Below are positions 53,173 to 63,927 of a stretch of 64,000 nucleotides of DNA, piece after piece. The translations under genes and the position numbers were made by a program. The DNA is from Closterium sp. Naga37s-1. Its lineage: Eukaryota; Streptophyta; Zygnematophyceae; Desmidiales; Closteriaceae. Location: contig CANJKZ010000084.1 of assembly GCA_947471745.1 (NCBI GenBank), positions 4,952,501-5,016,500 on the forward strand, in the 5' to 3' direction. The notes below the pieces were generated by a model. That model made no database searches. It worked only from the letters and a program-made list of their open reading frames with translations, and was not told the DNA's origin. How positions within the stretch are numbered: position 1 is the first letter of the stretch; the number at the start of each line of letters is the position of its first letter.

Positions 53173-53651
53173 GATGAGGATGAGGTTCTAAACTTGCCTT
53201 TGGAACTGCACTGTCGCGTGGAGTGGGGTTTTCTGAAGGTTCACAACATGCGTAGAAGAGAAGTGATTACTTTTTCATATCTAGATCTGGAGGTGGTGAT
53301 TACTTTTCCGCCATGACGATGCAATGAAGTTGGGTGACCCTGAAAGGAGGGGTCATGCACGGTCCTGTCCCGACCAATGGCAGCAGTTGGTGGGCCGGGA
53401 ATTTTACCATCATGTGAGAGCTCGAACGTGGAGTGTGCGAGCCCAGTTTGCGAGGGAGATAGGGATATGCGATGTGGTGGCTGAACCGTGTGACCCAACC
53501 CAACCATGCGATACGTTCGTTCGACCAATCGCCTTGCAGCTTATGTTTGGCAATTTTGTGCCACCAACCTGCTGTTTTAGGGATTCGTGGCATCCGCAAA
53601 AACCGCCTGCCATCTACAGTGGCCCTGCCACCACCCAGGGATACGCCCTGA

Positions 53652-54113
53652 TTCAACCACACCATCATGGCTCACGATGCTTGCACTTGCGATTTAATTC
53701 AATAATAATGACATCAATATACAAAGAGGAGACAAGGCGACACAAACCTATCAGAGGCAAGGCACCAGCACTCTTGTCGTACCGGGCCTGCAGCCTGCCA
53801 GCCTGCCGAGCCTGCCAAGCCTGCCAGCTCAACAGGCAAAATTGGTGATCAACACCCTCTAGTGATCAGCTCCCACGCCAGTGCCCAGCGCTACAGCACC
53901 ATCAATCAGCTACTATGCTGTGCCGCCCATGCGTCTGTTACGAGTCAGTTTCTATCCACTCCCATCCATCGCTTCGTCCATCCGTTCCCCATCCAAACCC
54001 TCGCCCTCCCTTCCCCTCCTTTAATCCGTTTCCACCCCCAACCCCCTTCTCCGCTCTCCTCCTCGCCAGCCATCCGCAACACCAATCTCACCCCCCCCCC
54101 CGCCCCACCACGC
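53652..54113. other. spacer between the Harbinger element and the M23 gene
   Basis: No gene seen. A short CCTGCCARCC-type repeat occurs at about 53790-53830, then pyrimidine-rich sequence that is presumably the 3' end of the M23 transcript. Confidence 0.5.
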
Positions 54114-55900
54114 CTATCTCTCCGTGCGCGCCGCTTCCGCGGGCAGCAGCAGCAGCGGGTCCACAGGCGACCCGTGCCGGTGAATCTCGAAGTGCAGGTG
54201 CGGCCCGGTCGAGTGCCCCGTGTTTCCCGACAGCGCGATCGCCTGCCCCTTCCCCACCGCTTCCCCCTTCCGCGCCACGAACCGATTACAGTGCGCGTAT
54301 AGCGACGCGTACCCCTTCCCGTGATCTACCACCACCACGTATCCGTACCCCTTCCGCCATCCCGCGAACGAGATTCTCCCCGCCTGCGCCGCAACCACTG
54401 GCGTGTTCTCCTCAACGGCAATATCGATCCCCTTGTGGAATTTCTTGCGCGCCTCGCGCCACCCGTAGCGCGACGACAGCCACCCGCCGGAGACGGGGAG
54501 CCCGAACGGCCCCACCGTTGCCGCGATCCGGCTCCGCTGCGCGAAAATCCCGCCGGGTACGGCGGGGAACTCGGAGACGGAGGCGGCGGCGGCAGCCGAC
54601 GCGAGTGGGTCGCCTCTATGGCCCAGCCGCAGCGACGCGGGGTCGATTGCCGCGGTCGCCAGGGTGTTCAACGCCGCCGACGCCGCGGCCGCCGCGCGTT
54701 GCGGCGCGGCGATGATATGACCGTCCACGTAAACGGACTGGACATGGATTAGGGCCCAGGGGGACAAGGCAGGGACCAGGGGTGAGACAGGGAACAGGGG
54801 CAAGCCAGGGATCTTAGACGGAAATGGGGGGAAATGCGATCGAAAAAAAAATGGAGGGTGTTTGTAGGGGAAATGAGTAGGGTTCGGAAACAGTGACAGT
54901 ACGGGATCAGCCCTCGCAGTGTATACACGCGCTCGGGCAACAAGGATCGGGTTGGGGTGACAGCAGCGCGGCTTACAGGTGGCAACAGCGCCGCGAATTG
55001 CTCCTTGCTGAGGTCCCTCTCCAGCCCCAGCGCGTGCGACACGATGCGACTCGTCAGAGTCGCCACCCCTCGACTTAGTCGCCCGTGCGCCGCTGCCACT
55101 GCAAGTCACAGAGAAGCGGGGAAATCGCGCGTGAGTGGGGACGAACTGGCGATAAGAGTGCCACGTGGCAGTGGAGGAGGGTACGAAGGGAGAGGGTTCA
55201 AGAGTCGGAGAAAAATATGGTAACTTACGCTGGCGTAGAGGTTCGCCTTGCGCTCTCGTTAGAAGCTGCGTCGCCGCAGCGGATAAAGCCGCCTGCGGGT
55301 CCTGCGAGAAGAGAAAGAGGCAAGGTCGTCAAGGGGAATGGAGATGAGGTTGAATGCGAGACGGAATAGAGCGGGTGTCATCACAACCTGGGAATCAATG
55401 GTATATCAGAGGGATCTGAACCAGTGTAGACTGATTCGTCACTGCTTACTCACCTTTAACGACGACGCGAGCTTCGTCTGCCTTTCGAGTTCCGTCAGTC
55501 GTCCATGCACGAAGCTCGCTGCTCCTGCGACCAGCTGGTGTTCCCTAAGTCGCGTCTCTACACTCTCGAAGCTCGTCTGGTTTCCTATTGAAAGGTTCCT
55601 AAGTCTACTAGCTATTCTACTAGTCGCGCTGACCGCCGGCTCGACGAGCAGATCGAGGCTCGAGGATTTGGGCGGCCATTGGAACACGAGGACCGGTTTC
55701 CATCGGACCTGCTTCACGCGACACACCACCGTGATCTCGCCGCTCCGACCAATCACGAAGCTCGACCGCGCCTGCTCGTGCGGATACCGCACGCAGACGT
55801 CGATCGCGGCCTCCGCGGCGCCCTCGCTCCTTCTGCACGCGCGGAGCGTGATCGGCGCGGCGTCATGCCTCGGCGACGATATTTGGTACGAAGTCGACAT
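54114..55900 (-). CDS. M23 (LytM-type) zinc metallopeptidase
   Basis: Four exons in phase, 55900-55454, 55301-55229, 55098-54977 and 54737-54114, give 421 residues. The C-terminal domain is a LytM/M23 endopeptidase with HKGID (zinc ligands His 315, Asp 319), YAHC (363) and HLHFEI (His 394/396), plus the conserved GYGYVVVVDHG core. M23 enzymes cleave peptide cross-links of peptidoglycan. The first 214 residues are not recognised; the N-terminus could include a plastid transit peptide, and the middle is helical (QAALSAAATQLLTRA, then LSRGVATLTSRI). A peptidoglycan hydrolase encoded 3.3 kb from a penicillin-binding protein gene fits plastid-wall remodelling, as inferred for charophytes and mosses. 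Introns show that it is a nuclear gene and not bacterial contamination. Confidence 0.87.
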
Positions 55901-57001
55901 GTTGTTACAAATGCTAGATACGAGTCAAGCAAATGTGCTGAAAAGCAAAACAATACAACAAGCAAACGCTAAGCAAAGACTGGTAGGGATAGGAGTCGTC
56001 AGAGAAGCAGTTAGCCGACAACCAACAGATCAGTGCCTAAACTTTCTATGATGTATTGGAGCATGTTAGGCAGCTGCATAGCAATGAAATGGCACCACTC
56101 ACAGTCGTGGCTGGCGCTTTTGATAAGAAATGAATGGTTGGTATGTGGGTGGTGGTGCGACGATTCGACGCATTGTATGTCGTATGAGTCGCGTTTGCCG
56201 CATGGCAGCCATCACATGTGGTCGCACTGATCGCAATGTAACGACTCGGGTAATTCGGCACCAGAGCAACCTGCACATTTTTGAAATGACGAGCCTGCTG
56301 AGTGTGAAAATGGCGGGAAAGGTATGATGGGTCATGGATGTTGTGAGCAGCATCATACAGTGCAGTGTTTCGGCGGCCGCACAGTGCAGCAGATCCGCAA
56401 TTCATGCCATGCAACGCTAGGTTTGGAAGCTGGTCGGTTCGGATGGATGAGATAGATTGATGGGTTTCAAACCGCATCTGGGTCTTCCTTGGCGTGTGAC
56501 GAATAGGAATGGCCAGCGGACGCAGATCTGTCCAAGCTGTCAGAAGTAAAACCCTGACACGTGTAATGACTTGTCCGCTCCCGCGTTTACTGGGCAGGCG
56601 TCAGGCTTGGAGGCTGAAAAATAATGCAAGTATTTGGGGTGCAGCGGGAGTTTCAAGCATCTCAAGTGAACCTTGGATCATGGTAAATCGAGTACATCAA
56701 CAAGGAAGAATCTGGTTGCTTGTGGAGGTGGTGGACGACGTGGAAGGTCACAAGAGTATCTGCGTCACCACCATGACAATCTCCATCATCAGTTTGTCCA
56801 GCGTGTCTCTCCCTTGCTTCCATGCACTGCCACGGCAGCTCGCAGCAGCACCGTCCTTCCACCTCACCCCACACCCCAAGGCACTGCCCCTTTCCGCAAG
56901 CATCAAATTCCTCCCCCACCCCTCCCTTCCAATCACCAGACTCTTGGCAAATTCACTTTCACACGTTCAGCTTCGCCCAGCTATCCCAACTTACGGCCGC
57001 C
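55901..57001. other. divergent intergenic region between M23 and MsrA genes
   Basis: About 1.1 kb upstream of both genes, presumed to hold both promoters and leaders. No repeat or coding exon is recognised. Confidence 0.5.
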
Positions 57002-58384
57002 ATGTTGACGCTTCCTGTCGCCTCGGTCGAAGCCTGCGCGTCCTTCGCCACCTCTCTTGCCACCAGCGCCCGTAGCGCCGCTGCTCGTCGCCTCGGCTCG
57101 GCGAATTTCCTTGGCGGGCATAAAGGCCTGCTCGCAGCCACTGTCGTGCCAGTCGCGTCCGTGAAGTCTTCTAGGGTTCGTCTCGCACTCCATATCCTCC
57201 TTTCACTCGCCGCAACATTACCGATCGCACGCTCTGAGCTGATTCTGCAGGAGGTGAAATTCCTTGTGACCCCCGTGTGTGAGATTTCCGAAGTTGGATT
57301 AGTGAGTCATTTCAATAAAATATGTGGAAATTCTACTAACCCCAGCCCTAACTGAATTCCTGCGTCTCTCCCCTCGCTTCCCTCAGCCGGTCACCACGGA
57401 ATCGCTCTTTTCCTTCGCCGGGTGGGGCAAGCCAGCAGCGCCGATGGCGGCGGCAGGAGTGGCGCAGGAGCCGGATACGGATAACCCCGGCGCGGGGCTG
57501 CAGTTCGCAGAGTTCGGCGCTGGCTGCTTCTGGGGCGTCGAGCTCGCCTTCCAGCGGGTCCCGGGTGTGGTCAAGTAAGTGGTCGATTGGTATCGCTGGA
57601 TGCTGTGCATGCTTGCGTTTGCAGGGTGTTGTTTTATTTTCAAAAATACTGAGTGTTTGTTAGTTTCAGTGGATCATTGCGATGTGATGAAGTTCGACGC
57701 TGGTGTGATACGATGCGGGGGATGTGCTTGGTCGTTTTCGCTCGATGACTCAATCATTTTTAAGCCATGTTTCGTCTTTGTGCGTGCAGGACGGAGGTGG
57801 GATACACGCAAGGCTTGAATGACCAGCCTACCTATGAGCAGGTAAGCGAGTATTTGCATTTGTTTTTTAAACTAGAGAACCTGATGGCAGGTAGGAAGCA
57901 TGAGTGTGGAATCCTAGTGACCACATGAACAGAAACATAACAATTTATGTGGGGTCCTAGTGACTTAACAATTAAACTGAATTATCTCCTTCCATCTGTC
58001 CACCAGGTGTGCTCTGGGCGCACAGGCCACGTGGAGGCGGTGAGAGTGGTGTATGATCCCAAGGAGGTGTCCTACGAGGGGCTGCTTGACGTCTTTTGGA
58101 ACAGGCACGACCCGACCACTCTCAACCGCCAGGGTGGTGACACCGGCACACAGTACCGATCAGGAATCTACGTCTTCTCCCCTGAGCAAGAGGAAATTGC
58201 TAAAAAGTCGCTGGAGGCGAGGCAGGCTCAGATTGGCAAGAAGATTGTGACAGAGATCATGCCTGCAAAGAAGTGGTATGCTGCCGAGAGCTACCATCAA
58301 CAGTATCTTTCTAAGGGTGGGAGGTTTGGCTCGGGGCAATCAGCGGCCAAGGGATGCACAGATCCCATCAGGTGCTATGGCTAA
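57002..58384 (+). CDS. MSRA: peptide methionine sulfoxide reductase A, plastid-type
   Basis: Exons: 57002 to about 57253, 57387-57574, 57790-57841 and 58007-58384, with consistent phases. MsrA reduces Met-S-sulfoxide in proteins using thioredoxin. The catalytic motif GAGCFWGVELAFQ spans exon 2; KTEVGYTQG, CSGRTGHVEAVRVVYDP, FWNRHDPTTLNRQGGDTGTQ, YRSGIY and the C-terminal resolving-Cys end RCYG follow. The first exon is Ala/Ser/Arg-rich (MLTLPVASVEACASFATSLA...), as expected for a chloroplast transit peptide. The exon 1 donor is uncertain: GAG|GTGAAA (57254), AGG|GTTCGT (57176) and TCC|GTGAAG (57161) all keep phase. An ATG further upstream in frame (56822) would extend the product but starts in a low-quality region. 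Confidence 0.93.
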
Positions 58385-59220
58385 GTTGAGATAGTGTGAT
58401 GCTTCTGTTCAGATGTAATGTAAGATATGAGTTGTTTGAACTGTAGTTATTTGTTTTTCAGTCTGCACCTATCATGCCGTTCTCCGAAGCCATGTTCTGG
58501 ACAACGTATTGGGTTACAAATCCCCTATACAAAAGGTAAGATGGAACACGTACCTACGTTTAGTTCTGAAGGGTGGGGCATGTGAAATTTCTGTTCGGAC
58601 AGCACTTCCCATGCAGAAGACTGTGTAAGGGGACTTGAAAACATGTAAATGATCGTTATCGTTATTTGTTTTTCTGACCAGCCTTGTTCGCGCCTACACA
58701 CTCGTTTCGCGCCAACGCTCTTTCCCAAACCAGTGTGCTAGCTTCGTGTGACAAACCCACAGCTTCTTCAAAGCAATTCCCTGTGCCCGCGAGGTTCGGA
58801 GTGCCCTCAGCATCCTTTTGTCAGTCCACCCTGCCTGGTCCCCCCAGTTCCCCCCTTCTCCCAGCTTTCTCGATAATGGTTCGTCTGCGCGATTGATTCC
58901 AGATTCCGAGACGCTTTTCCATATTCTGGGCAGGTTTCCTGGTGTGTGTTTTCCCTGCGACTTTCACTGGGGACAAGTTGTGTTCTACGCATTAGCTTAC
59001 GGAACGTATTAGCCTTTAGAATGTACATCATAGAAGCCGCGCGGCGTGGCGAGAATCAGGATCTTCTATTGCGTGATGCAGTTTCTGGTCCAAATGCTTG
59101 TCCATGTGCCCCGGTAACGGAACAAAACTGCAGTTCCAAGTCGTGGTTTGGCTGGGATAGGTAGCCAGGTGAGAGGATAGGATTTGGGCAGAATTACGTT
59201 TACGACGTTAGGCAGGCACG
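58385..59220. other. intergenic region between MsrA and PBP genes
   Basis: Presumed 3' end of MsrA and promoter of the PBP gene. No exon or repeat is recognised. Confidence 0.5.
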
Positions 59221-62200
59221 ATGCAATCCGCAACTGCGATTAGCCAGGTGGCAGCACCTGGTTGGTGCGCCGGTCATGCCAAAGAGCCACCCAGAAGCCA
59301 TCATGAGGCGAGTAACGATCGCGTGTCGTCAGCTCGCCACGTGGAAGCCGCGCTGCTGCGCTCCTTACACCTGCCGCAGATTCTCCGCTCCCTACAGCAC
59401 GCTCAGTCCTCGTTTGAGTCACCTTCACACGCGTCACATCGCTCCACATCTCGACCGTCCGCCATTAATATGTCAGCCGTACTAGCTCAGTTAGCTCTCC
59501 TCCAATTAGAACCGACGAACGGCCACAGGCAGCCAAAGTATGGTCCACTTATGCTGGTCCAGGATCCAACTACATCCGAATTCCACGTCCTATCGCCCCA
59601 GGCCACTGTAGCAGCACATACAGCCACGCCATGTCGCCCGCCACAAGCACCTTTAGCGATTGCCGATTCCGCTAAAGCCGCGTCTGGCGGCGCAGAAAGC
59701 GGCGGGGGAGGCGGAGCAAGGGACAGTAAGTTCCTGCGCTTGTCAATTCAGTCCGTTGCGCTCGCGCTGGCGTTTGGCGGAGCGGCGGCGTTTCTCCGCA
59801 TGCTGCTCTCCGCACTCCCCCCGGACTTCCTCTCGCGCTGGAAGAAGCTGTTTGCGGAGCAGCCGCACTTCGACCCCAAGACCGCCGTCGAAGCGCGCCG
59901 AGCCACCGCCATCTACGACTGCCACGGCGACTTAATCGCCACCGTCGTTCCCGGCGGGTTCGGCGGGCGGCGGAAGGACGCGAGCAAGGGGCAGGCGCCG
60001 TTAAAGCCGACTGAGGTGCCGGCGGTGATGTGGCAGGCGGTTATTGCGACGGAGGACCGACGGTTCTTCGAACACCAGGGGTTCGATCCCAAGGGCCTGA
60101 CACGTGCCATTATGTCATTGGCGCGGACTGGAGGCGGGAGTACGATCACGCAGCAGGTGAGGGGTGGTGTGCGGGGAGGGCAGACGGGGAGGGCGGACGG
60201 GTAGGGCGGACGGGCAAGGCGGACGGGTAAGGCGGACGGGTAGGGCGGACGGGCAGGGCGGACGGGTAGGGCGGACGGGCGAACTGGCACTGAAATTCCT
60301 AAAGAGAGAGTTAAGCATTTAAGGTACAGTTGAACGGGGTGAAGCGTGGAATGTGGACGGTGAAATGTAAGGGTGGAAGTGGCGTGCAGATGCTTGTTTC
60401 CCCTCCTGCACACCCGGGTGACCTGCAAACCAATGCTGCTTGCTGTGGGCCTTCCCTCGTCGTTTCCCAACCTCCTACCCCTCCGTCTGCGCCTCTGTCG
60501 AACGAGGAGTGCACAATTTAACTCCTCCAGCCCTTGTTCCCCCATCCACCCTGCCACGGCCCCCTGCCGCCCCTCCCCCTTCAGCTGGTGAAGAACGTGT
60601 GTCTGCTGAACGAGCGGCTGTGAGCTCACTCTCCCAGCGCTTGTCCCCCACCCACCCTGCCGCATCTCCCCCTCCTCTCAGCTGGTGAAGAACGTGTGTC
60701 TGCTGAACGAGCGGCTGTGAGCTCACTCTCCCAGCGCTTGTCCCCCACCCACCCTGCCGCATCTCCCCCTCCTCTCAGCTGGTGAAGAACGTGTGTCTGC
60801 TGAACGAGCGGCTGTGAGCTCACTCTCCCAGCGCTTGTCCCCCACCTACCCTGCCGCATCTCCCCCTCCTCTCAGCTGGTGAAGAACGTGTGTCTGCTGA
60901 ACGAGCGGCTGTGAGCTCACTCTCCCAGCGCTTGTCCCCCACCCACCCTGCCGCATCTCCCCCTCCTCTCAGCTGGTGAAGAACGTGTGTCTGCTGAACG
61001 AGCGGCTGTGAGCTCACTCTCCCAGCGCTTGTCCCCCACCCACCCTGCCGCATCCCCCCCTCCTCTCAGCTGGTTAAGAACGTGTTTCTGTCGAACGAGC
61101 GGCGGTGGACGCGCAAGCTGGTGGAGATCATACTGGCCGTGATCATAGAGAGGCGCATGACCAAGTGGGACATCCTGCACCTCTACCTCAATAAGGTCAG
61201 CCTCGTTATGGGATAATGATGTCACATAAACAAGCTGGTGGTGGTCGTCGTAATGGTGGTGGTGATCATAGTGAGGACCCGGCTCAAATGAGGCATTTTT
61301 CACCTCTAACCGAATAACGCCCATGACTTGAAGTCGTCTGGGGCCACGTGGTCACTGGTCTGGAAGATCCCTACTCGTTTGTGTCTGTGTGTCTGTGTGT
61401 CTGTCTGTGTGTCTCTTGTCTGATCCCTAACGCGTGAAACCTGTTGTTGACTGTCTACCCTCAATGCCCCCGCCTGCAGATCTATTGGGGCCACGGCGTG
61501 ACGGGGTTAGAGGCAGCATCGGCGCTCTACTTTGGCAAGCACCCGTCGCTGCTCACGCTGGGCGAGTGCGCCATGCTCGCCGGCATCATCCCCGCGCCCG
61601 AGCTGCTCTCGCCCTACCGCGACCCCTCCAGGTAGGTACCACCTCGCAGGCAGGTACGACCTACCTACACTAGGTGTCACCTGCCCTTGCAGGTACGACC
61701 TACTTTGGCAAGCACCAGTCGCTGCTCACACTGGGCGAGTGCGCCATGCTCGCTGGTATCATCCCCGCGCCCGAACTCCTCTCGCCCTACTGTGATCCAT
61801 CCAGGTGCCGCCTCACATCACAGGTACGTCCTACACTGGTTGTCACCTGCCCCTGCAGGTACGACCTACTCGCAAGCACCTGTTGCTCACCTGTATGGTG
61901 ACCCCTCCAGGTATGACCTGCCCCTCTCATAGGTCACATATCCCTGAGGCACGGCCTACCCCTGCATAATGCAAAGCACAGCATTCGTAAGGCCTCAGTT
62001 ACAGACTCCCCTTTTTATCCTACCCCTTCCCCCCCTTTTCGGGTCTGCGCCTGCAGGGGCCGCAAGCCCCAGGCGCGCGCATTGAGGCGGATGGTGGAGG
62101 CGGGCTTTCTGGACATTGCCACGGCCACCGAGGCCATGCAGCAGCCGCTGCGCCTGGGATCCGAGGCCAAGCACGGCACTTCAGGGCCGTGGAGGGCGCC

Positions 62201-63927
62201 CTTCTTCGTCAGTGAGGTGAGAAGCAGGGAAGGTGCTGTTTGGGAGAGAGGGGGGATGGGGATTGCCGCAGCTGCTGTGGCTGGGATCCGAGGCGAAGCA
62301 CGGCACGTCCGGGCCTTGGAGAGCGCCCTTCTTCGGTAGCGAGGTGCGGAGCAGGGAGGGTCGTGGTGAGGAGGTAAGGAAGGGGGAGGAAGGGACCACG
62401 GAGGCTTGCAGCAGCTGCTGCGGCTGGGGTCCGAGGCCAAGAACGGAACTTCAGGACCGTGGAGGGCGGCCTTCTTCGTCAGTGAGGTGATGCATGTGCT
62501 GAGGAGGTGGAGGAGTGGGAGGGGGAGGGGGAGGAGTGGGAGGGGGAGGAGTGGGAGGTGGAGGAGTGGGAGTGGGAGGGGGAGGAGTGGGAGGGGGAGG
62601 GGGAGGAGGGGGAGGGGGAGGAGGAATTGCAGCAGCCGCTGCGGCTTGGGTCCGAGGCCAAGCATGGGGCTTGTGGCGGGCGCGAGGTGCATTGCAGGGA
62701 AAGGTGATGGTGCATTGCAGGGGAAGGTGATGGTGAGGAGGTGGGGAGGGGCGAGAGGGAGGGGGTCTGCAGGTGCACACGACTTGGAGCTCAGGTGCAC
62801 ACGACTTGGAGCTCAGGTGCACACGACTTGGAGCTCAGGTGCACACGACTTGGAGCTCAGGTGCACACGACTTGGAGCTCAGGTGCACACGACTTGGAGC
62901 TCAGGTGCACACGACTTGGAGCTCAGGTGCACACGACTTGGAGCTCAGGTGCACACGACTTGGAGCTCAGGTGCACACGACTTGGAGCTCAGGTGCACAC
63001 GACTTGGAGCTCAGGTGCACACGACTTGGAGCTCAGGTGCACACGACTTGGAGCTCAGGTGCACACGACTTGGAGCTCAGGTGCACACGACTTGGAGCTC
63101 AGGTGCACACGACTTGGAGCTCAGGTGCACACGACTTGGAGCTCAGGTGCACACGACTTGGAGCTCAGGTGCACACGACTTGGAGCTCAGGTGCACACGA
63201 CTTGGAGCTCAGGTGCACACGACTTGGAGCTCAGGTGCAGGATGTGGGGGAGAAGGTGGTGGGGGATGGCACATGTGAAGGCCAACTCCTGCGTGGGCTG
63301 GAGCTCCCTCTGTCTCTCTTCCCTCCCAGCCCCCTCACGCCCATCCCCTCTCCCTCACACTCTCTGCCCGCTCCCGCACGCCCTCCCCCTCTTCCCCACG
63401 CCCTCTCCCCTGCCCTTCACCGCCCCCCCAGGTGCTGTACGGTTGGCTCAGAGGTACAAGCGGGAGGAGGTGGTGCGGGGCGGGCTGCAGGTGCACACAA
63501 CGGGGGAGAAGGTGGTGGGGGACGGCACGCGCGACTGGTGACCCCTCAGTGCTGATCTCTGCTCTGTTTCTCTCCCTCCCTTCGCTCCCTCACGCCCATC
63601 CCCCACTCCCCCATGCGCTCCCCCTCCTCCGCCACGCCGTCCCCTCCCCCCAATCACCCCTCCGGCCCCACAGGTTTTGTACGAGCTAGCGCAGAGGTAC
63701 GGGCGGGAGGAGGTGGTGCGGGGCGGGCTGCAGGTGCACACGACGCTAGACCTGACGATGCAGGACGCGGGGGAGAAGGTGGTGGGGGACGGCACGCGCG
63801 AGTACGACCAGGAGCGGGAGGCGGCAGCACAGAGGGACATTGCGGCGATCTCCATGAAGCTGGAGGAGCTGCGGGGGAGGCGGCAGCAGCAGATACTCGC
63901 GACTGTGGCTGCTGCTGCTGTCAAGAG
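59221..63927 (+). CDS. class A penicillin-binding protein (5' part), plastid peptidoglycan glycosyltransferase
   Basis: Five exons in the window: 59221-60156, 61070-61195, 61480-61631, 62057-62216 and 63674-63927; the gene continues past the end. Class A PBPs polymerise glycan strands (GT51) and cross-link peptides. Exon 1 has a 170-residue N-terminus fitting a plastid transit peptide, a membrane anchor at about 173-198, GT51 motif 1 EDRRFFEHQGFD (catalytic Glu 278) and motif 2 GGSTITQQ (305-312). Exon 2 has motif 3 RKLVEIILAVIIE and motif 4 WDILHLYLNK. Exon 3 has IYWGHGVTGLEAASALYFGK and motif 5 ECAMLAGIIPAPE. Exons 4-5 are the inter-domain linker (LQVHTTLDLTMQDAGEKVV). The transpeptidase SxxK domain is not reached. 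Introns 1, 3 and 4 are filled with partial exon copies. The ATG at 59221 is chosen because it gives room for the transit peptide. Confidence 0.9.
60187..60290 (+). repeat. GGGCGGACGG decamer repeat
   Basis: About ten units of GGGYRGACGG at the start of PBP intron 1. Confidence 0.88.
60497..61069 (+). repeat. 97-bp tandem array of PBP exon 2 acceptor and start
   Basis: Five copies with exact 97-bp spacing (copy starts 60585, 60682, 60779, 60876, 60973), then the true exon at 61070; a further degenerate copy lies near 60500. Each copy has the polypyrimidine tract, the CAG acceptor and twelve codons LVKNVCLLNERL followed by TGA, whereas the true exon reads LVKNVFLSNERRW. Confidence 0.96.
61690..61915 (+). 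repeat. two partial copies of PBP exon 3, 3' edge
   Basis: About 61695-61804 repeats 36 or so codons of exon 3 (FGKHQSLLTLGECAMLAGII) and ends CCATCCAG|GTGCC; about 61866-61913 is a much more degenerate copy ending CTCCAG|GTATG. Confidence 0.9.
62255..62700 (+). repeat. three partial copies of PBP exon 4, 3' edge
   Basis: About 62266-62342, 62404-62488 and 62628-62690 repeat the end of exon 4 (LGSEAKHGTSGPWRAPFF); the first two keep an AGYGAG|GTG donor. A GGAGTGGGAGGGGGA-type microsatellite lies between the last two (about 62500-62625). Confidence 0.9.
62773..63234 (+). repeat. 22-bp satellite, 21 units, seeded by PBP exon 5
   Basis: Exactly 21 copies of GTGCACACGACTTGGAGCTC + AG. The first 14 bases with the preceding CAG match PBP exon 5 (CAGGTGCACACGAC), and the sequence just after the array (63235-63267) resumes as the next part of the same exon (AGGATGTGGGGGAGAAGGTG). 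The array therefore expanded inside an exon-5 copy. Confidence 0.96.
63425..63545 (+). repeat. partial copy of PBP exon 5, 5' edge
   Basis: Repeats the CCCCCAG acceptor and about 37 codons of exon 5 with internal small deletions that shift the frame, so it would not replace the true exon. Confidence 0.9.

Larger units (their letters stand above)
50097..53648 (+). mobile_element. complete PIF/Harbinger DNA transposon
   Basis: 3,552 bp with inverted ends starting GGGCGTATCCCTGGGTGGTG, perfect for about 35 bp, and a TGA target duplication at 50094-50096 and 53649-53651. It holds the two genes typical of the superfamily, a DDE nuclease (+) and a Myb/SANT-like DNA-binding protein (-), both open and convergent. 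It lies 87 bp downstream of the copia target duplication. Everything needed appears present, so it may be autonomous. Confidence 0.93.

Noticed and set aside
62406-63555. Open frames with HTTWSSGA / HDLELRCTRLGAQV repeats
   Set aside because: Products of the 22-bp satellite within PBP intron 4.
54114-63927. Bacterial contamination as the source of the M23 and PBP genes
   Set aside because: Both genes are split by several GT-AG introns with consistent phases and lie in one stretch with plant-type genes.
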